From Chondrosia reniformis (Eukaryota > Porifera > Demospongiae > Chondrillida > Chondrillidae), in contig OX359200.1 of the NCBI GenBank assembly GCA_947172415.1, positions 684,501 to 748,500 of the forward strand: DNA of 64,000 nt. The letters run 5' to 3'. Position numbers and translations under genes: made by a program. Positions 58,888 through 64,000 of the stretch are shown one piece after another. The notes below the pieces were generated by a model that saw nothing but the letters and a program-made list of their open reading frames with translations, was not told the DNA's origin and made no database searches. The stretch's first letter is position 1. Each line of letters opens with the position of its first letter.

Positions 58888-61800
58888 TACATTAAATTTC
58901 TATACAAGAATCTAATGTACATTTAGTGCAATAACTCTGTCAATTGGAAAGATGTGGAGCTGAAACTTGCTGTCAGCATTCACAGACATCCTTAAAGCAT
59001 ATCCAAAGAGTTTTACAAATTTTGATGTTCACTCATTTTTGCCCTATCTCTCACCATACATTAAATTTGTATGCAAGAATCTATTGCACATTTAGTGCTG
59101 TAACTCTGTCAATTGGAAAGATGTGAAGCTGAAACTTGGTGTTAGCATTCACAGACATACATAAAGCATATCCAAAGAGTTTTACAAATTTTGATGTTCA
59201 CTCATATTTGCCCTATCTCTCACCATACGTACATTAAATTTGTATGCAAGAATCTATTGTACATTTAGTTCAATAACTCTGTCAATTGGAAAGATTTGAA
59301 GCTGAAACTTGTTGTCAGCATTCACAGACATACATAAAGCATATCCAAAGAGTTTTACAAATTTTGATGTTCACTCATATTTGCCCTATCTCTCACCATA
59401 CGTACATTAAATTTGTATACAAGAATCTAATGTACATTTAGTTCAATAACTCTGTCAATTGGAAAGATGTGAAGCTGAAACTGGCTGTCAGCATTCACAG
59501 ACATACATAAAGCATATCCAAAGAGTTTTACAAATTTTGATGTTCACTCATTTTTGCCCTATCTCTCACCATACATTAAATTTGTATAGCAGAATCTAAT
59601 GTACATTTAGTGCTGTAACTCTGTCAATTGGAAAGATGTGAAGCTGAAACTTGCTCTCAGCATTCACAGACATCCATAAAACATATCCAAAGAGTTTTAC
59701 AAATTTTGATGTTCACTCATATTTGCCCTATCTCTCACCATACATTAAATTTGTATAGCAGAATCTAATGTACATTTAGTGCTGTAACTCTGTCAATTGG
59801 AAAGATGTGAAGCTGAAACTTGCTCTCAGCATTCACAGACATCCATAAAACATATCCAAAGAGTTTTACAAATTTTGATGTTCACTCATATTTGCCCTAT
59901 CTCTCACCATACATTAAATTTGTATACCACAATCTAATTTACATTTAGCGCTGCAACTCTGTCAATTGGAAAGATATGAAGCTGAAACTTGCTGTCAGCA
60001 TTCACAGACATCCATTAAACATATCCAAAGAGTTTTGCAAATTTTGAAGTTCACTCATATTTGCCCTATATATCTCTCACCATACATTAAATTTGTATAG
60101 CAGAATCTAATGTACATTTAGTGTCGTAACTCTGTCAATTGGAAAGATATGAAGCTGAAACTTGGTGACAGCATTCAAAAACATCCATAAAACATATCCA
60201 AAGAGTTTTACAAATTTTGATGTTCACTCATATTTGCCCTATCTCTCACCATACGTACATTAAATTTGTATACCAGAATCGAATGTACATTTAGTGCTGC
60301 AACTCTGACAATAGGAAAGCTATGAAGCTGAAACTTGGTGTCAGCATTCACAGACATCCATTAAACATATCCAAAGAGTTTTGCAAATTTTGATGTTCAC
60401 TCATATTTGCCCTATCTCTCACATTACATTAAATTTGTAAACCAGAATCGAATGTACATTTAGTGCTACAACTCTGACAATAGGAAAGCTATGAAGCTGA
60501 AACTTGGTGACAGCATTCACAGACATCCATAAAATATATCCAAAGAGTTTTGCAAATTTTAAAGTTCACTCATATTTGCCCTATATCTCACCATACATTA
60601 AATTTGTATACCAGAATCTAATGTACATTTAGTGCTGCAACTCTGACAATAGGAAAGCTATGAAGCTGAAACTTGGTGAAAGCATTCACAGACATCTATC
60701 AAGTTCATCCAGTGAGTTTCTGAAATTTTGATGTTCACTCATATTTGCCCTATCTCTCACCATACGTACATTAAATTTGTATACCAGAATCGAATGTACA
60801 TTTAGTGCTGCAACTCTGACAATAGGAAAGCTATGAAGCTGAAACTTGGTGAAAGCATTCACAGACATCCATAAAACATATCCAAAGAGTTTTGCAAATT
60901 ATGAATTTCGTTCACATTTGCCCTATCTCTCACCATACATTAAATTTGTATACAGAATCTAATGTACATTTAGTGTCGTAACTCTGTCAATTGGAAAACT
61001 ATGAAGGTGAAACTTGGTGACAGCATTCACAGACATCTATCAAGTTCATCCAGTGAGTTTCTGAAATTTTGATGTTCACTCACGTTTGCCCTATCTCTCA
61101 CCATACATTAATTTTGTATACAGAATCTAATGTACATTTAGTGCTGCAACTCTGTCAATTGGAAAGCTATGAAGCTGAAACTTGGTGTCAGCATTCACAG
61201 ACATCCATTAAACATATCCAAAGAGTTTTACAAATTTTGATGTTCACTCATATTTGCCCTATCTCTCACCATACATTAAATTTGTATGCAAGAATCTAAT
61301 GTACATTTAGTGCTGTAACTCTGTCAATTGGAAAGATGTGAAGCTGAAACTGGCTGTCAGCATTCACAGACATCCATAAAACATATCCAAAGAGTTTTAC
61401 AAATTTTGATGTTCACTCATATTTGCCCTATCTCTCACCATACATTAAATTTGTATAGCAGAATCTAATGTACATTTAGTGCCGTAACTCTGTCAATTGG
61501 AAAGATGTGAAGCTGAAACTGGCTGTCAGCATTCACAGACATCCATAAAGCATATCCAAAGAGTTTTACAAATTTTGATGTTCACTCATATTTGCCCTAT
61601 CTCTCACATTACATAAAATTTGTATACCACAATCTAATTTACATTTAGCGCTGCAACTCTGTCAATTGGAAAGATATGAAGCTGAAACTTGGTGTCAGCA
61701 TCCACAGACATCGATCAAGTTCATCCAGTGAGTTTCTGAAATTTTGATGTTCACTCATATTTGCCCTATCTCTCACCATACGTACATTAAATTTGTATAC

Positions 61801-62932
61801 CAGAATCGAATGTACATTTAGTGCTGCAACTCTGACAATAGGAAAGCTATGAAGCTGAAACTTGGTGTCAGCATTCACAGACATCCATTAAACATATCCA
61901 AAGAGTTTTGCAAATTTTGATGTTCACTCATATTTGCCCTATCTCTCACATTACATTAAATTTGTAAACCAGAATCGAATGTACATTTAGTGCTACAACT
62001 CTGACAATAGGAAAGCTATGAAGCTGAAACTTGGTGACAGCATTCACAGACATCCATAAAATATATCCAAAGAGTTTTGCAAATTTTAAAGTTCACTCAT
62101 ATTTGCCCTATCTCTCACCATACATTAAATTTGTATACCAGAATTGAATGTACATTTAGTGCTGCAACTCTGACAATAGGAAAGCTATGAAGCTGAAACT
62201 TGGTGAAAGCATTCACAGACATCCATAAAACATATCCAAAGAGTTTTGCAAATTATGAATTTCGTTCACATTTGCCCTATCTCTCACCATACATTAAATT
62301 TGTATACAGAATCTAATGTACATTTAGTGTCGTAACTCTGTCAATTGGAAAACTATGAAGGTGAAACTTGGTGACAGCATTCACAGACATCTATCAAGTT
62401 CATCCAGTGAGTTTCTGAAATTTTGATGTTCACTCACGTTTGCCCTATCTCTCACCATACATTAATTTTGTATACAGAATCTAATGTACATTTAGTGCTG
62501 CAACTCTGTCAATTGGAAAGCTATGAAGCTGAAACTTGGTGTCAGCATTCACAGACATCCATTAAACATATCCAAAGAGTTTTTACAAATTTTGATGTTC
62601 ACTCATATTTGCCCTATCTCTCACCATACATTAAATTTGTATAGCAGAATCTAATGTACATTTAGTGCTGTAACTCTGTCAATTGGAAAGATGTGAAGCT
62701 GAAACTGGCTGTCAGCATTCACAGACAGCCATAAAGCATATCCAAAGAGTTTTACAAATTTTGATGTTCACTCATATTTACCCTATATCTCACCATACTT
62801 TAAATTTGTATACAAGAATCTAATGTACATTTAGTGCCGTAACTCTGTCAATTGGAAAGATATGAAGCTGAAACCTCTTGGCTGTATGCACATATAGCTA
62901 TACAGTATATCCTGCTAGTTTTGTAAAATTTC

Positions 62933-63598
62933 AAAAAAGGATACCCGAGTTACTGCAGATCGAAAAATACCCTATTCTAAAGTATTGAAGATTCGCCAAC
63001 CACAAGCGTTTTCATAGGCAATTACTTTATTTAAATAGAAGATAAAACCTTATAATAGTAGGCCTACCTGGACACATCTCTATGGTGGTTGCGGTTCCCA
63101 TAGAGGTTGGTAGCGCTTAGACTCTGAAGCTGTCTCCTAATCGGTTGGTGCCATAGAGACGTGCTCACCAATAATCCGGATTTCGGGGGGGTTCCACGTA
63201 ATGTGGGATTGGCATCTGATATCTTAGGATTCATATGAGTCGGCCATATCGAGAAGAACTGGTTCTTCTCACGCAAGTGACACCCAAAGCTCAACTCGGC
63301 AGAGCGTTACCACCGATCCCGGCCTCTGAGCGTCGTGGATGGTAGCGTTCGGTATGGTCCAATTTTTTTCCTTTGGAGTTTCTTTAGCAGTCGATTGGCG
63401 ATTTTTCACTTTAGCGACATCCATATATTATAATATGGACAGATACTACTTCAAAACAATCAAGTATTACAGAGTGAATATCCATGTGCATTAAAATCTT
63501 TAAAAGCGTTCTCGTCATTCAAAATATACATATAAAAGTAACGTATTTTCAATATTCCCTTCTCTAGGTCGGCCATTTATATTATTACGAAACTCCCG
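62933..63598 (-). repeat. Non-satellite insert, copy 5
   Basis: Same insert and junctions 4710 bp after copy 4, with one extra A near 63523. One satellite unit follows before the array ends. Confidence 0.9.
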
Positions 63599-63869
63599 TA
63601 CATTAAATTTCTATACAAGAATCTAATGTACATTTAGTGCAATAACTCTGTCAATTGGAAAGATGTGAAGCTGAATCTTCTTGTCAACATTCACAGACAT
63701 ACATAAAGCATATCCAAAGAGTTTTACAAATTTTGATGTTCACTCATATTTGCCCTATATATATAGTCCGTATTTTTTGCTTTAAAATAAGACCGTGAAT
63801 TCATATGCATACAATTTTCCATAATTATATCCTATATGCTGCTCCCATTCTTCATCCACATGTACAAGT

Positions 63870-64000
63870 AGACGATGCTTAACATTCAGTGTACTTTAAG
63901 CACCGGAAAGCAAATGGGAACAGTTTGGGTCTGCAACTACTAAACCTACAGATGTATGATTAGCTGGTGCTTAAGCCAAAAAGTGGATTAAGCACCAGGA
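63870..64000. repeat. TTAAGCACC inverted-repeat element at window edge
   Basis: GGTGCTTAA (63966-63974) and TTAAGCACC (63988-63996) have the same arm sequence and the same 22-bp offset as at 40450/40472. A weaker relative, ATGCTTAA...TTTAAGCACC, precedes it near 63877-63903. The element continues beyond the window. Confidence 0.7.

Larger units (their letters stand above)
44897..63759. repeat. 169-bp satellite array, about 18.9 kb
   Basis: Tandem head-to-tail units of about 169 bp, each with CACCATACATTAAATTTGTA, CTGTCAATTGGAAAGATGTG, CAGCATTCACAGACAT and TTTGATGTTCACTCAT. Period was measured from TTAAATTTG positions (47281 to 47450). Roughly 90 units remain after subtracting five inserts. 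Variants (TACAAGAATCTAATGTAC against GCAAGAATCTATTGCAC; ACTTGCTGTC against ACTTGGTGTTAGC) form local higher-order patterns, including an 845-bp five-unit period near 45812-46840. The near-nucleosomal unit and array size suit a centromeric or heterochromatic satellite, but that is inference. Short 60-80-codon frames in it are not genes. Confidence 0.97.

Noticed and set aside
44897-63294. Repeated 60-79-codon frames in satellite and inserts
   Set aside because: They recur only with the repeat unit and show variation without protein-level constraint.
44897-63759. Hammerhead ribozyme in the satellite unit (GAAAC followed by GTC)
   Set aside because: CTGAAACTTGCTGTC looks suggestive, but no CTGANGA core and stem II precede it.

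Overview
The window is nuclear DNA from an animal. The genes have many short GT-AG introns, and their exons translate into proteins typical of ciliated metazoans: a PP4 regulatory subunit, a cytoplasmic dynein light intermediate chain, an axonemal dynein intermediate chain relic, a CAP-Gly protein and a MYPT-like ankyrin protein. The compact AT-rich introns, the start codon embedded in an AAGATGGCGG motif, and close similarity to vertebrate proteins would fit a sponge or another early-branching marine invertebrate. That is inference; no taxon marker is present. Exon joins were worked out by hand from reading phase, splice consensus and remembered family conservation.

Layout. 1-388: last two exons of a second, almost identical copy of the CAP-Gly gene. 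389-2591: intergenic, with a minus-strand HDV-like self-cleaving ribozyme (820-894), a GC-rich block and a CRE/E-box promoter-like stretch. 2592-4968: complete CAP-Gly gene, 6 exons. 5257-20776: PPP4R1 orthologue, 16 exons, with one GC-AG intron, several intronic minisatellites, two MITE-like elements and a coding His-rich minisatellite. 20777-23340: intergenic. 23341-25950 (minus): ankyrin protein with three MYPT-type modules and an RSVHF PP1-docking motif, divergent from 26270-40175 (plus), the dynein light intermediate chain (10 exons). 40176-44900: repeat-rich region with a broken minus-strand DNAI1-like relic, a second HDV-like ribozyme (43668-43742) and a GC-rich coding relic. 44897-63759: an 18.9-kb satellite of about 169-bp units, containing five copies of a roughly 660-bp insert, three of them in an exact 1975-bp higher-order repeat. 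63760-64000: start of another inverted-repeat element.

The most unusual content is ribozyme-like. Two 75-nt sequences share the HDV-ribozyme core (identical P3/L3, GG for P1.1, a C-containing J4/2) but have entirely different yet fully complementary P1, P2 and P4 stems. That pattern is covariation within a self-cleaving RNA family. Separately, a dispersed repeat found at least 12 times, mostly in introns of PPP4R1 and the dynein gene, carries a hammerhead-like core (CTGATGA, a stem II, GAAAC, GTC, complementary stem I arms). The hammerhead call is weaker because the stem II closing pair is an A-A mismatch.

The genes do not form an operon. PPP4R1 controls PP4 phosphatase, the ankyrin protein probably targets PP1, the dynein chain links cytoplasmic dynein to cargo, and the CAP-Gly protein probably binds microtubule or EB-type tails.
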